Made by a program: the position numbers and the translations under genes. This document shows positions 1-8,465 of a stretch of 20,312 nt of DNA, piece by piece. The stretch lies in assembly GCA_023229045.1 (NCBI GenBank), contig JALOAB010000019.1:1-20312 (forward strand), given 5' to 3'. The notes beneath the pieces are model-generated. The model was not told the origin of the DNA. It worked only from the letters and a program-made list of their open reading frames with translations, and did not search any database. The DNA comes from Fidelibacterota bacterium (GTDB lineage Bacteria; Fidelibacterota; UBA2242). The number at the start of each line of letters is the position of its first letter. The stretch's first letter is position 1.

Positions 1-544
1 TGTTTTGAAAGATTTACTCAACCAGGTTGACATCATCGAGGAAAAATATGACGGCACGGCGATTGGCATGGCAATCGCCAATGCCACCAATCGTCTGCGC
101 GAAAGCCAGGCCAAAAGCAAGATCATGATCCTGCTGTCGGACGGCCGTAATAACACCGGCGAAATCGATCCGCATACCGCCGCCAGCCTGGCCTCTGCCT
201 TTGATATTAAAATTTATACGATTGGGGCGGGTAAACTGGGTCAGGCGCCCTATCCGATCGCTCTGCCGGGCGGTCAGGTACAGTACCGTCTGATGGATGT
301 TGAAATCGACGAAGCTTTGATGAAAGATGTGTCCAGCCAGACCGGCGGTCAGTATTTCCGGGCAACCGATGAAAAGAACCTGGCGACGATCTATGAAGAA
401 ATCAGCAACATGGAAAAAACCGAAGTCAAGGTCCACGAATTCGTCAATTACAACGATCTTTACCATTATTTTCTGATCCCGGGATTTTTGTTAGTGGCGC
501 TGAGCGGTATCCTGGGTTTGACAGTCTGGCGGAGGACGCCCTGA
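1..544 (+). CDS. batA: BatA-like VWA-domain membrane protein, 3' part only
   Basis: This is the C-terminal part of a von Willebrand factor A (VWA) protein whose 5' end lies before the window; the frame is open from base 2 and the TTG at base 5 is not a real start. Counting from that TTG, a MIDAS-type threonine sits in GTAIG (residue 18) and an aspartate in LLSDGRNN (residue 46). The first MIDAS motif, DxSxS, is off the left edge. A single membrane segment follows at about 155-175, ending in a short basic tail. BatA family proteins are inner-membrane VWA proteins whose domain faces the periplasm, and they work with BatB-E in the Bacteroides aerotolerance operon. The stop TGA overlaps the batB ATG by one base, so the two are probably translationally coupled. 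The paralogous neighbour batB supports the call. The exact biochemical role of Bat proteins is not settled. Confidence 0.9.
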   Translation, partial: VLKDLLNQVDIIEEKYDGTAIGMAIANATNRLRESQAKSKIMILLSDGRNNTGEIDPHTAASLASAFDIKIYTIGAGKLGQAPYPIALPGGQVQYRLMDVEIDEALMKDVSSQTGGQYFRATDEKNLATIYEEISNMEKTEVKVHEFVNYNDLYHYFLIPGFLLVALSGILGLTVWRRTP

Positions 545-1566
545 TGTTAAAGTTTTATCATGCCGATTATATCTGGTTTTGGGTACTGATCGTCTTAGGC
601 CTTGCCGGTTTAATTTACCGGCGCGTAAAATATCGTAAGAGTCTCGAGTTATATGCCGGCGCGCTTTCCAGTAAAATTCTGGATGGTTATAGTCCCCGTC
701 TGCGACGCTTGAAAGATTCGCTCTGGCTCTGGGGACTGATTTTTCTGGGAATCGCTCTGCTGGGTCCGTCCGTCGGTCAAAAGCTGGCTGAAGTGAAACG
801 GCGCGGATTAGATATTATCATCGCCCTGGATACTTCCATCAGCATGAAAGCCGAAGACATCAAACCCAGTCGCATGGAGCGCGCCAAGTTCGAACTGTCG
901 CGCTTTATCGACCGTTTACAGGGCGATCGGGTAGGTATCGTCGCTTTTGCCGGCACCAGCTATCTCCAATGTCCACTGACCCTGGATTACAGCGCGGCCA
1001 AATTATTCCTGGATGCCTGCGATACCGGTGTAATCGGCACCCAGGGCACGGCCATTGCCGAAGCCATCAGTACCGCTCTGAAAGCCTTTAACCCGGCAGA
1101 GAAAAAGCATAAGGTTATTATCGTAATTTCAGACGGTGAAGATCATGAAGGTGCGATCAACCAGATTACCAAGCAAGCCGCCGACGAAGGAGTTGTTATT
1201 TATTCTGTCGGAATTGGTTCGCTGACCGGAGTACCAATACCCTTGCGGAATCCATCCACTGGCGCCGTGGAATTTAAGAAAAATCGAGCCGGACACGTCG
1301 TAACCACAGCTCTTCAGGAAGAAACCCTGCAAAAAATTGCGGGTACGACCGCCGGGCGCTACTTTAACCTGAACGCCGATAAAGATGCCTTTCAGAAAAT
1401 TTATCGGGAAATCTTTGGCTTGGAAAAGAAAGACCTCCGCTCGCACGAATACAGTGATTATCAGCAACGCTACCAGATCTTTTTACTGCTTGCCATCGTG
1501 TTGCTGGTAGCGGAAATGTTCATACCGGAAAAAAGGGAGCAAATCGCCCGCGAAGTTAATCCCTGA
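544..1566 (+). CDS. batB: BatB, VWA-domain membrane protein of the aerotolerance operon
   Basis: Complete 340-residue protein, the usual BatB size. Two N-terminal membrane segments (about 8-24 and 60-77) precede a VWA domain at roughly 88-290. One membrane segment closes it at about 311-329. The metal-ion-dependent adhesion site looks intact: DTSISM at 96-101, threonine 169 in GTQGTA, and aspartate 197 in ISDGED. This predicts a divalent-metal-binding protein-interaction module held at the inner membrane. The start ATG overlaps the batA stop by one base. In Bacteroidetes, Bat operons usually follow moxR and DUF58 genes, which would lie upstream of this window. The family was linked to oxygen tolerance in Bacteroides fragilis, but a general envelope-stress role is also plausible. 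Confidence 0.94.
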   Translation: MLKFYHADYIWFWVLIVLGLAGLIYRRVKYRKSLELYAGALSSKILDGYSPRLRRLKDSLWLWGLIFLGIALLGPSVGQKLAEVKRRGLDIIIALDTSISMKAEDIKPSRMERAKFELSRFIDRLQGDRVGIVAFAGTSYLQCPLTLDYSAAKLFLDACDTGVIGTQGTAIAEAISTALKAFNPAEKKHKVIIVISDGEDHEGAINQITKQAADEGVVIYSVGIGSLTGVPIPLRNPSTGAVEFKKNRAGHVVTTALQEETLQKIAGTTAGRYFNLNADKDAFQKIYREIFGLEKKDLRSHEYSDYQQRYQIFLLLAIVLLVAEMFIPEKREQIAREVNP

Positions 1567-1572
1567 TCAAAT

Positions 1573-2301
1573 ATGAAGTCGATGAGTCAAATATTTAATA
1601 TCAGATACCTGCTAATTCCATTAATACTTGGATTGATTATTGTCCAACCGATAAAAATTAACGCGGTCGATGCCGGTTTACGCCAGTACGAGAAGGGTAA
1701 TTACCCGGAGGCGATTCGGATTTACGACCGGATTCTGAAGGATCGCGAAGATTTGGTTGAAGCTCATTTCGGCAAAGGCGCCGCGCTCTACAAGTCCGAG
1801 CTAATCGAAGAAGCTATGTCCGAATTCGAAAAGGCAATCTCGGTTAAAGACCCGATACAGAAATCGGCTGTTTACTATAATCTGGGCAACGTCCTTTTTA
1901 AAAACGGTCGGATCGAAGAGAGTCTGGCGTTTTATAAAAAGGCTCTTGAACTCAATCCGCGTGATTTTGATGCCAAGTACAACTACGAACTAGCCCGGAA
2001 GATAATGCAGAACCAACAGAATCAGGATAAGAGTCAGCAAAACCAGGATCAGCAGGATAAGCAAGATCAGTCGGATCAGTCTAAAGAACAGACCCAGCCG
2101 GATAAATCGCAGGATCAGCAACAGCATGAACAACAAAGTCAGGCTCAGGAACAACAATCTCAGCAAAGTCGGCGTGAAAAGGAAAAGAGTCAGGAAGAAG
2201 CCGCCCAGGTGCTGGATGCGCTAAAGAATGATGAAAAGAAATTGATGCAGGAGCGGATGCGAGTGAAAGCCTCCGGCTTGACGAAAGAGAAGGATTGGTA
2301 G
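1573..2301 (+). CDS. batC: BatC, TPR protein with a Q/D-rich low-complexity tail
   Basis: 242 residues. A hydrophobic segment at about 10-26 acts as a signal peptide or anchor. Tetratricopeptide (TPR) repeats cover roughly 34-140; for example YYNLGNVLFKNGRIEESL matches the TPR consensus. From about 146 to 207 the protein is almost only Q, D, K, S and E (many codons caa/cag, gat, aag), likely disordered. A short charged helix (about 203-230) ends it. The first ATG is 6 bases after the batB stop with no clear Shine-Dalgarno; an in-frame ATG at 1582 is an alternative start. TPR proteins of this kind are thought to scaffold the VWA partners. The gene name rests on position in the operon and TPR content, since BatC and BatE are otherwise similar. 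Confidence 0.85.
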   Translation: MKSMSQIFNIRYLLIPLILGLIIVQPIKINAVDAGLRQYEKGNYPEAIRIYDRILKDREDLVEAHFGKGAALYKSELIEEAMSEFEKAISVKDPIQKSAVYYNLGNVLFKNGRIEESLAFYKKALELNPRDFDAKYNYELARKIMQNQQNQDKSQQNQDQQDKQDQSDQSKEQTQPDKSQDQQQHEQQSQAQEQQSQQSRREKEKSQEEAAQVLDALKNDEKKLMQERMRVKASGLTKEKDW

Positions 2302-2309
2302 GCGTTTAA

Positions 2310-4154
2310 ATGCGCAAATCCCGGATATATAAACTGATTCTTCTTATAATGCTGTTTACATTCAACGCCAATGCTCAGAATGTTCGCTTTTCGGCTTCAG
2401 TCAATAAAAACAATATAACCGATAAGGATGTGCTGATCTATACGATTAATATCGAAGGGGTCAGTGATTTTCCGAATGTGTCGCCGCCGGAGAGTCCGGA
2501 TTTTGTATTAATTTCCGGACCGTCCCAGTCCAGCAGTATCCAGATCATCAACGGCCAGATGACCGCTTCCAAAACGATCAGTTGGCAGATTGCTCCAACG
2601 CGTACCGGTCAACTGACGATCAAGCCTATTTCTATCAAATATCGCGGAAAGACCTATACGACCGACCTGGTCACCGTCAATGTAACCAGCGCTTCGTCCG
2701 GTCAGCAAAAACCGTCTACACCGCCATCGGGGGCGACGCGACCGGCTCCGGGCGCATCGACCGATAGTCGCCGGGAAGAGGTCTTTCTCAAGGCAACCGT
2801 TCCTCAGCAGACAGTTTACAAAGGTCAGGAATTAGTAGTCACGTTCGATTTATATTATCGTAATGTGCGCACCTTTGGTCGCAAGAAACTTCCCGACGCC
2901 CGTGGATTCTGGATTGAGGAATTTCCGGCTCCCAGCCAACCGACTATCACCAACGAAACGATTAACGGCGTACCTTACCGAAAAGCCACTATCCAGCAAA
3001 TCGCGTTATTTGCCACAACGACCGGTGAACTGACGATCGATCCGATGGTGATCGACTGCGAGGTCGTCCAACCCAGTCAACGACGCCGTTCGATTTTTGA
3101 TGACTTTTTCGAAGATTCATTTTTCAACGATCCGTTTTTTTCGGGCACCAAAGTCGTTACGATTGAATCTGCGCCGCTCAAAATTCAGGTCAAACCCTTG
3201 CCGGAAAAAGGCAAGCCGTCTGCTTTCAACGGCGCGGTCGGGAGTTTCAAAATCGAGAGCAGTATTGATAATCCTCAGGTAAAACAGGATCAGGCATTAA
3301 CGTTACGTTATAAAATCAGCGGTAATGGCAATATCAATGCTCTGAAATTGACGCCGCTCATCCTGCCTAATTCAGTCGAGGTCTTCGAGCCTAAAATCGA
3401 TAAAATAATTAATAAGAGCGGCGGAACAATCGGCGGTTCGGTAACTTATGAATACGTTTTAATTCCGCGCCGACCGGGACAGCTGACGATTCCTGCGCTC
3501 CAATTTGCCTATTTCGATCCTCAGACTGAAGCCTATCGTACGCTCACAACCCGATCTTTCAATCTGAAAATCGACGTTGATGAAAGTGCGCGTTCCGACA
3601 GGAGTGTCGGCTTGAGTAAGACTGAGATTTCGCTTCTCGGTCAGGATATCCGTTTTATAATGCGGGAGAATACCGGCTGGCGCAAGTTAAATCACACGGT
3701 TTTCAGTGAGATCTGGTTTTGGCTTTTAAATGGTATTTCTCTGTCGATATTACTCGGCGCGGTCGGTCTGCGTTGGTGGACTGACAAATTGCAGAGCAAT
3801 CTGGCTTTTGCGCGTCGTCGCCAGGCCTGGCCGCGCTGGCAGACCCGACTACGCAGTATGCAAACCATGTTGGTCGAAGCGAAAGAGGAAGAATTTTTCA
3901 CCCAACTGGATCAGGCTATAATCGGTTATATTGCCGATCGGCTGGTGTTACCGATAGCTGGTCTTGGACCCAGAGAGATCGAACAGGCTCTTAACCAATG
4001 CGGAATAGAGGCTGAATTATTACAAAAAGTGTTGAGTTTATTGAAACGTTTGAACGAGATCCGCTTTCTGCCTGGCTTGGCCGCTGATGCTGAGCCACGG
4101 ACTTTGCTGACCGAGAGCCGTGAGATTATCAATAATCTTAGTAAGGTGATTTGA
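2310..4154 (+). CDS. batD: BatD, oxygen-tolerance protein
   Basis: 614 residues, typical of BatD. A signal peptide (1-22, ending ANA before Q23) leads into an extended beta-rich periplasmic region of Ig-like modules. A proline/alanine/serine/threonine-rich linker lies at about 127-153. A membrane segment lies at about 467-490 (FWLLNGISLSILLGAVGL), and a cytoplasmic helical tail of about 120 residues follows. A phenylalanine/aspartate-rich loop (about 262-278) sits in the middle, a feature also seen in other BatD proteins. The start is 8 bases after the batC stop and the next gene begins one base after its own stop. The likely role is as a large periplasmic partner of the BatA/BatB VWA domains; no enzymatic motif is visible. 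Confidence 0.92.
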   Translation: MRKSRIYKLILLIMLFTFNANAQNVRFSASVNKNNITDKDVLIYTINIEGVSDFPNVSPPESPDFVLISGPSQSSSIQIINGQMTASKTISWQIAPTRTGQLTIKPISIKYRGKTYTTDLVTVNVTSASSGQQKPSTPPSGATRPAPGASTDSRREEVFLKATVPQQTVYKGQELVVTFDLYYRNVRTFGRKKLPDARGFWIEEFPAPSQPTITNETINGVPYRKATIQQIALFATTTGELTIDPMVIDCEVVQPSQRRRSIFDDFFEDSFFNDPFFSGTKVVTIESAPLKIQVKPLPEKGKPSAFNGAVGSFKIESSIDNPQVKQDQALTLRYKISGNGNINALKLTPLILPNSVEVFEPKIDKIINKSGGTIGGSVTYEYVLIPRRPGQLTIPALQFAYFDPQTEAYRTLTTRSFNLKIDVDESARSDRSVGLSKTEISLLGQDIRFIMRENTGWRKLNHTVFSEIWFWLLNGISLSILLGAVGLRWWTDKLQSNLAFARRRQAWPRWQTRLRSMQTMLVEAKEEEFFTQLDQAIIGYIADRLVLPIAGLGPREIEQALNQCGIEAELLQKVLSLLKRLNEIRFLPGLAADAEPRTLLTESREIINNLSKVI

Positions 4155-4155
4155 G

Positions 4156-4920
4156 ATGAAGCTGATCAGAGAATTAATATTGATACTAATTCTGATTGCC
4201 AGTCTCTGGGGTAGAACCGATTCGGAATTGAACCAGCTCTTCGAGCAAGGGAACGCGGCCTATCAGGCTGAAAATTATACGGAAGCCATCCGCCTCTATG
4301 AAGATATCATCGCTTACGGTTATGACAGTGGTCCGTTGTATCTCAATCTGGGCAATGCCTATTATCGTACCAGCCAGATTGGGCTGGCTATCCTGAGCTA
4401 TGAGCGCGCCGCCCGGCGTATGCCCAATGATCCGAATGTGGATTTCAATTTACAACTGGCTAATCTGAGTGTCCGTGACCGGATCGAAGCGCCTCCGGCT
4501 TTTTTCCTGTTGCGCTGGTATCGGGCTTTTGTTGACCTGTTGAGTGCCAGTGGCTGGGCGATAATATTCTCTATTTTATTGCTGATAGCGATAACCAGCT
4601 TTGCCGTTTGGTTGAATTTCGATTTGCGACATCTGCGACGCCTGTTGCGAGCCATTTTTGTTATTTGTGGCGTTCTGAGCCTGCTGACAGCTCTCATGCT
4701 GTTCCAGAAATATCACCTCGAAACCGCCGACGACCAGGGTATCACCATCAGTCGCACGGTCAGTAGTCTGGCGGCGCCCCAGCCAGGCAGTACCGAACTC
4801 TTTATAATTCATGAAGGCACCAAGGTCAGAATTCTGGATTCCGATGGCAACTGGTTCAAAATCGAATTGATTGACGGTAAACAGGGCTGGGTATCAACTG
4901 CGGATGTGGCGAAAATCTAA
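4156..4920 (+). CDS. batE: BatE, TPR and SH3-like domain protein
   Basis: 254 residues. The order is: signal peptide or anchor (1-19); TPR repeats (about 24-105) with LYLNLGNAYYRTSQIGLA as a clear repeat; two membrane segments (about 133-153 and 165-184); and a C-terminal bacterial SH3-like domain (about 198-253) with the pattern GTKVRIL...GNWFKIEL...GWVS. The SH3-like domain probably faces the periplasm and could contact peptidoglycan or Bat partners. The gene starts one base after the batD stop and is the last of the operon, followed by an intergenic region of about 75 bases. The TPR-membrane-SH3 layout matches BatE of Bacteroidetes and relatives. Confidence 0.88.
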   Translation: MKLIRELILILILIASLWGRTDSELNQLFEQGNAAYQAENYTEAIRLYEDIIAYGYDSGPLYLNLGNAYYRTSQIGLAILSYERAARRMPNDPNVDFNLQLANLSVRDRIEAPPAFFLLRWYRAFVDLLSASGWAIIFSILLLIAITSFAVWLNFDLRHLRRLLRAIFVICGVLSLLTALMLFQKYHLETADDQGITISRTVSSLAAPQPGSTELFIIHEGTKVRILDSDGNWFKIELIDGKQGWVSTADVAKI

Positions 4921-4988
4921 ATTAACACAGCCGTTTATCTCTTTCCGAATTAGTCATATTTTCAGTATATTTTGGGTGTGTTAATTTA
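4918..4988. repeat. 12-bp perfect inverted repeat flanking the batE-SPOR intergenic region
   Basis: TAAATTAACACA (4918-4929) is exactly complementary to TGTGTTAATTTA (4977-4988), with a 47-base spacer. The left arm begins at the batE stop codon and the right arm ends 7 bases before the next ATG. The right arm follows an AT-rich stretch (tatattttg) resembling a Bacteroidetes-type -7 box. It could be a pair of operator half-sites or a long-range stem around a start site. There is no U-run, so it is not a standard terminator. Function unknown. Confidence 0.45.
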
Positions 4989-4995
4989 TCAAAGT

Positions 4996-5478
4996 ATGAA
5001 AATTAAGGCTGTCGCGTTCTTCATAATCCTTGGGGCTGTCAACCTGCCGGCTCAAAATGGGATCGCACCGCAGGATGAGAACTTCGATCCGGCGGTATTG
5101 AAGGAACCACCCTTGTCGATCCTGGATAACACATTGATCTATGAGATCGTTACCGATTTGAAGACTCCGGTCATTAATCCGAAAAGTGCGTCAGCTGATT
5201 CAGTCACTTTTGTTGAAAAAATGGGCTGGAAAGTGCAGGTGTTCTCGACCAGTGATTATTTTCTGGCGGATTCGGTCTATCAGTTAGCCCAGCAAAAATT
5301 TGAAAATATCGATATCGAAAGGGTTTTTAATTTACCTTATTATAAAATTAGGATTGGCAACTGTGTGACCCGCGAGGAGGCTGAGAGTCTCTTAGCCCAG
5401 GCGCTCCAGTTGCGCTTTCCGGATGCCTGGGTAATTCGAACCCCGATCAGGATCATGGTTAAAAAAGACAGTTTTTAA
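4996..5478 (+). CDS. Secreted SPOR-domain protein
   Basis: 160 residues from the ATG at 4996. The frame also opens at a TTG eight codons earlier (4972), but starting at 4996 gives a clean signal peptide, with basic MKIK, a hydrophobic core and NLPAQ just before the mature part. After a linker (about 22-73) comes a SPOR-like domain (about 77-150): GWKVQVFST, a helix with alternating residues, YYKIRIGN, then TREEAESLLAQ and a final DAWVIRT strand. SPOR domains bind denuded glycan strands of peptidoglycan, often at division or remodelling sites. The protein is therefore probably periplasmic or outer-membrane-associated and cell-wall-binding. It lies between the Bat operon and yebC; the upstream inverted repeat may regulate it. 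No catalytic domain is visible. Confidence 0.8.
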   Translation: MKIKAVAFFIILGAVNLPAQNGIAPQDENFDPAVLKEPPLSILDNTLIYEIVTDLKTPVINPKSASADSVTFVEKMGWKVQVFSTSDYFLADSVYQLAQQKFENIDIERVFNLPYYKIRIGNCVTREEAESLLAQALQLRFPDAWVIRTPIRIMVKKDSF

Positions 5479-5508
5479 ACAAGAAAATAAAATGATGAGG
5501 ATATAAGT

Positions 5509-6264
5509 ATGTCGGGTCATTCCAAATGGAGTACGATCAAGCGTAAAAAAGGTGCAATGGATGCTAAACGTGGCAAAACATTCACCAAAATTATTAAGGA
5601 AATTCAGGTAGCCGCCAAACTGGGCGGCGGTGATGAAGAATCAAATCCGCGCCTGCGCACTGCCATTCTGGCGGCCAAATCCGCCAATATGCCGTTAGCA
5701 AACGTCGAACGGGCAATCAAGAAGGGGACCGGTGAAATCGAGAGTGTCAACTACGAAGAAATTGTTTACGAGGCTTACGGTCCGGGCGGTGTCGCGATCC
5801 TGATGGAGGCTATGACTGACAACAAAAACCGCACAGTCTCCGAAATCCGCCACATCCTGACCCGCCACGGTGGAAATCTGGCCACCAGCGGCAGTGTCGC
5901 CTACAATTTTGAAAAAAAAGGCATTATTACCATTTCAAAAGAGGCTTGCTCCGAAGACGATCTGCTCATGATCGCCCTGGAAGCCGGGGCTGATGACATC
6001 AGTACTGAAGAGGATGCCTATGAGGTCAATGTTGATCCCGCTCATTTTGAAAAAGTCAAGAAAGCCCTGGAAAGCGCCAATGTAACCATGGAAAGCGCCT
6101 CATTGACGATGTTGCCTAAAACTACAATTAAAGCGGACGAGAAAACCGCTCCTAAAATTTTGAACTTGATGGAAGCCCTGGAAGATCATGAAGATATCCA
6201 GAATGTATATGCCAACTTCGATATTGACGATCAATTACTTTCGCAAATCCAAAATACCGCATGA
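5509..6264 (+). CDS. yebC: YebC/TACO1-family transcription/translation factor
   Basis: 251 residues, standard for YebC. The N-terminus MSGHSKWSTIKRKKG followed by DAKRGKTFTKI is diagnostic. PLANVERAIKKGTG, YEAYGPGGVA and NKNRTVSEIRHI follow at the expected spacing, giving the three-domain YebC fold. Family members are described as DNA-binding regulators of ruvC/quorum genes, and more recently as ribosome-associated factors that relieve stalling, especially at proline runs. The start has a good upstream ATGAGGA box about 9 bases before ATG. Its stop is embedded in the ruvC start (ATGA, 4-base overlap), the widespread yebC-ruvC-ruvA arrangement. An A8 run at 5912-5919 encodes Glu-Lys-Lys and is unremarkable. 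Confidence 0.97.
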   Translation: MSGHSKWSTIKRKKGAMDAKRGKTFTKIIKEIQVAAKLGGGDEESNPRLRTAILAAKSANMPLANVERAIKKGTGEIESVNYEEIVYEAYGPGGVAILMEAMTDNKNRTVSEIRHILTRHGGNLATSGSVAYNFEKKGIITISKEACSEDDLLMIALEAGADDISTEEDAYEVNVDPAHFEKVKKALESANVTMESASLTMLPKTTIKADEKTAPKILNLMEALEDHEDIQNVYANFDIDDQLLSQIQNTA

Positions 6265-6755
6265 TAGGTGAAGAACTTAGAGTGCTTGGCGTTGATCATG
6301 GCATCAATCGCACCGGCTATGCTGTCGTTACCCTCCACGGCAGTTGCCTGAAGTGTCTGACCCAGGGTACGATCGTAACCTCTCCCAGCGAACAATTCAA
6401 TCAGCGTTTAAAAAGTATTTATACCGAATTGACTCAGATTATTAAAGAATGGCAACCAAGCATTATGGCGGTTGAAGAAGCCATTTATGCGCAAAATGTC
6501 AAAACTGCGCTGTTAATGGGACATGCCCGGGGGGCGGTTCTGCTGGCCGGAGCCAATAATGATATTGCGATTGCGGCATATACCCCCAAGAAGATTAAAT
6601 TAGCGGTTGTCGGCAACGGTGCGGCTTCCAAAGAGCAAGTGCAATTTATGGTAAGTCGTCTCCTGAACCTGCCGCAGAAACCGGAATCACTGGATGCGGC
6701 CGATGCCATGGCGGTGGCGATCTGTCATTTGAATCGCCAGAAATTTGCGGAGTGA
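6261..6755 (+). CDS. ruvC: Crossover junction endodeoxyribonuclease RuvC
   Basis: 164 residues, normal length. RuvC resolves Holliday junctions by symmetric nicking after RuvAB branch migration. The metal-binding acidic residues are all present: D12 in LGVDHG, E72 in AVEEAIY, and D145 and D148 in LDAADAM. NVKTALLMGHARG (79-91) matches the conserved helix of the family. The gene overlaps yebC by 4 bases and ends 3 bases before ruvA, so translation is likely coupled. There is no ruvB after ruvA; it must be elsewhere in the genome. Confidence 0.97.
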   Translation: MIGEELRVLGVDHGINRTGYAVVTLHGSCLKCLTQGTIVTSPSEQFNQRLKSIYTELTQIIKEWQPSIMAVEEAIYAQNVKTALLMGHARGAVLLAGANNDIAIAAYTPKKIKLAVVGNGAASKEQVQFMVSRLLNLPQKPESLDAADAMAVAICHLNRQKFAE

Positions 6756-6758
6756 GCA

Positions 6759-7349
6759 ATGTTTGCATATATCAACGGAAAGATCGTGAAGAAAGAACCG
6801 ACCGGCGTTATTATCGATGTAGGTGGAATCGGTTATCAGATTCATATTCCACTATCGACCTATTCAGTACTGCCGGCTCTCGGGCAATCTGCGAAATTGT
6901 TGATTTACTATCATGTCCGGGAAGACATCCAAGCTTTGTATGGCTTTGCCAGTCATGAGGAAAAAGACCTGTTCATGCTCTTGATCAACATTTCGGGTAT
7001 CGGGCCGAAAATGGCGATTACGATCCTGTCGGGAGCTACTCCCGACCAATTCCGCCGCCGTATTCTGGAGGGCGACGTCAAAGCCCTGACCCTTATTCCG
7101 GGAATCGGTCTGAAAACTGCCAAGCGCATCATTGTTGAACTGAGTGAAAAAATGGGTCGGACTGACGAAGCCCTGCCGGATGATCTTGCACCGGTCGCCG
7201 TCGCCACCCATGAAGAAGTCCTGAAGGCGCTGACCTCACTTGGCTACCGGCGCTCGGAAGCCTTGAGCGCCTTGCGTAAAGCCATTCAGGAACTCGGCGA
7301 ATCCGCCCCGGTTGAAAAATATATTAAAACGGCTCTCAATCATATGTAA
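6759..7349 (+). CDS. ruvA: Holliday junction branch migration protein RuvA
   Basis: 196 residues, standard. An OB-fold domain (1 to about 63, starting MFAYINGKIV) binds junction DNA. Two helix-hairpin-helix motifs follow: ISGIGPKMAITIL at about 78-90 and LIPGIGLKTAKRIIVEL at about 112-128. After an acidic/alanine linker, domain III (about 150-196), which would contact the RuvB ATPase, closes the protein. RuvA tetramers hold the four-way junction for RuvB. GGAG lies 7 bases ahead of the ATG, a good ribosome binding site just inside the end of ruvC. Confidence 0.97.
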   Translation: MFAYINGKIVKKEPTGVIIDVGGIGYQIHIPLSTYSVLPALGQSAKLLIYYHVREDIQALYGFASHEEKDLFMLLINISGIGPKMAITILSGATPDQFRRRILEGDVKALTLIPGIGLKTAKRIIVELSEKMGRTDEALPDDLAPVAVATHEEVLKALTSLGYRRSEALSALRKAIQELGESAPVEKYIKTALNHM

Positions 7350-7358
7350 GAGGAAAAC

Positions 7359-8465
7359 ATGGAAAGTGTAACCACCGATATTAAAAAAACACCATTTTAT
7401 GAAAAACATCTGGCTAGCGGCGCTAAGCTCGTACCCTTCGCGGGCTATTGGATGCCGATTCAATACAACGGGATAATGGAAGAACACCGCCGCGTCCGAA
7501 CTACAGTCGGCGTTTTCGATGTATCTCACATGGGTGAGTTCATTGTAAGAGGTGAAAAAGCTGAGGAATTTCTGAATAAACTGACTATTAACGATGTTTC
7601 TAAAATGTCTGTCGGTCAGGTTCAATACTCAGCCATGTGTTATCCGGACGGTGGTATTGTCGACGATCTATTGATCTATCGTTTTAGCGATCATTACCTG
7701 ATGGTAGTGAACGCCTCGAACCTGGCAAAAGATTTTAACTGGGTTGAACAGCATCTTTTGGCCGGGGTCGAGTTGCGCAATATTTCGGATGAAACCGGTC
7801 TTTTGGCGATCCAGGGACCACAAGCCTTTGAAGTACTCCAAACGCTGACTGACGTCAATCTGAATACAATCGAATTTTATCATTTCAAGGAAGGTAAAAT
7901 TGCCGGAGTTAACGCGATTCTGTCGCGCACCGGTTATACCGGTGAAAAGGGATTGGAAATTTATCATACTCCGGCTGATAGTAGCCAGCTTTGGGAGGCG
8001 ATCTTTGAGGCAGGTCGGAAATTTGTGATTCAACCGGTTGGGCTGGGCGCGCGCGACACTTTGCGGCTCGAGATGAAATATGCTCTGTATGGCAATGACA
8101 TCGATCAAACCACCAATCCGCTTGAAGCCGGTCTGGGTTGGATTACCAAACTGGATAAACCGGATTTCATCGGCAAAGAGGCTTTACTTAAAATTAAAAC
8201 CGCCGGTTTAAGGCGGAAGAGCGTCGGTTTTGAAATGCTGGAGCCGGGTATACCACGCCACGGTTATAAGGTTTTTAAAGACGGACAGGAAATCGGTCTG
8301 GTAACCAGCGGCACCCAATCGCCAACTTTAAATAAGGGCATTGGAGTGGCTTATGTCGCCATAGCGCATAGTGCGATCGGCACAGCGCTCGAAATCGAAA
8401 GCCGTGGAAAATTAGTCAAAGCCAATGTAGTGAAAACCCCCTTTATTCCGGCGAGAACCCAATGA
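7359..8465 (+). CDS. gcvT: Glycine cleavage system aminomethyltransferase (T protein)
   Basis: 368 residues, as expected for GcvT. It transfers the methylene group of the aminomethyl-lipoyl H protein to tetrahydrofolate, releasing ammonia. Visible family signatures are GVFDVSHMGE (51-60), GGIVDDLLIYR (98-108, containing the conserved catalytic-region Asp), NASN (118-121), SRTGYTGEKGLEIY (189-202) and RDTLRLEMKYALYGND (232-247). The C-terminal beta-barrel includes VTSGTQSPTLNKGIG. AGAGG lies 5-9 bases upstream of the ATG. No gcvH or gcvP is nearby, so the other glycine-cleavage genes are elsewhere. The last codon overlaps the ftsK start (ATGA), an unusual coupling of one-carbon metabolism to a cell-division gene. 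Confidence 0.95.
   Translation: MESVTTDIKKTPFYEKHLASGAKLVPFAGYWMPIQYNGIMEEHRRVRTTVGVFDVSHMGEFIVRGEKAEEFLNKLTINDVSKMSVGQVQYSAMCYPDGGIVDDLLIYRFSDHYLMVVNASNLAKDFNWVEQHLLAGVELRNISDETGLLAIQGPQAFEVLQTLTDVNLNTIEFYHFKEGKIAGVNAILSRTGYTGEKGLEIYHTPADSSQLWEAIFEAGRKFVIQPVGLGARDTLRLEMKYALYGNDIDQTTNPLEAGLGWITKLDKPDFIGKEALLKIKTAGLRRKSVGFEMLEPGIPRHGYKVFKDGQEIGLVTSGTQSPTLNKGIGVAYVAIAHSAIGTALEIESRGKLVKANVVKTPFIPARTQ

Noticed and set aside
14..466. 150-codon frame on the minus strand opposite batA
   Set aside because: Antisense to a strongly conserved VWA protein, with no RBS or domain signature.
5912..5919. A8 run inside yebC as a phase-variation tract
   Set aside because: Encodes conserved Glu-Lys-Lys in a housekeeping gene whose frame is intact; ordinary codon usage.
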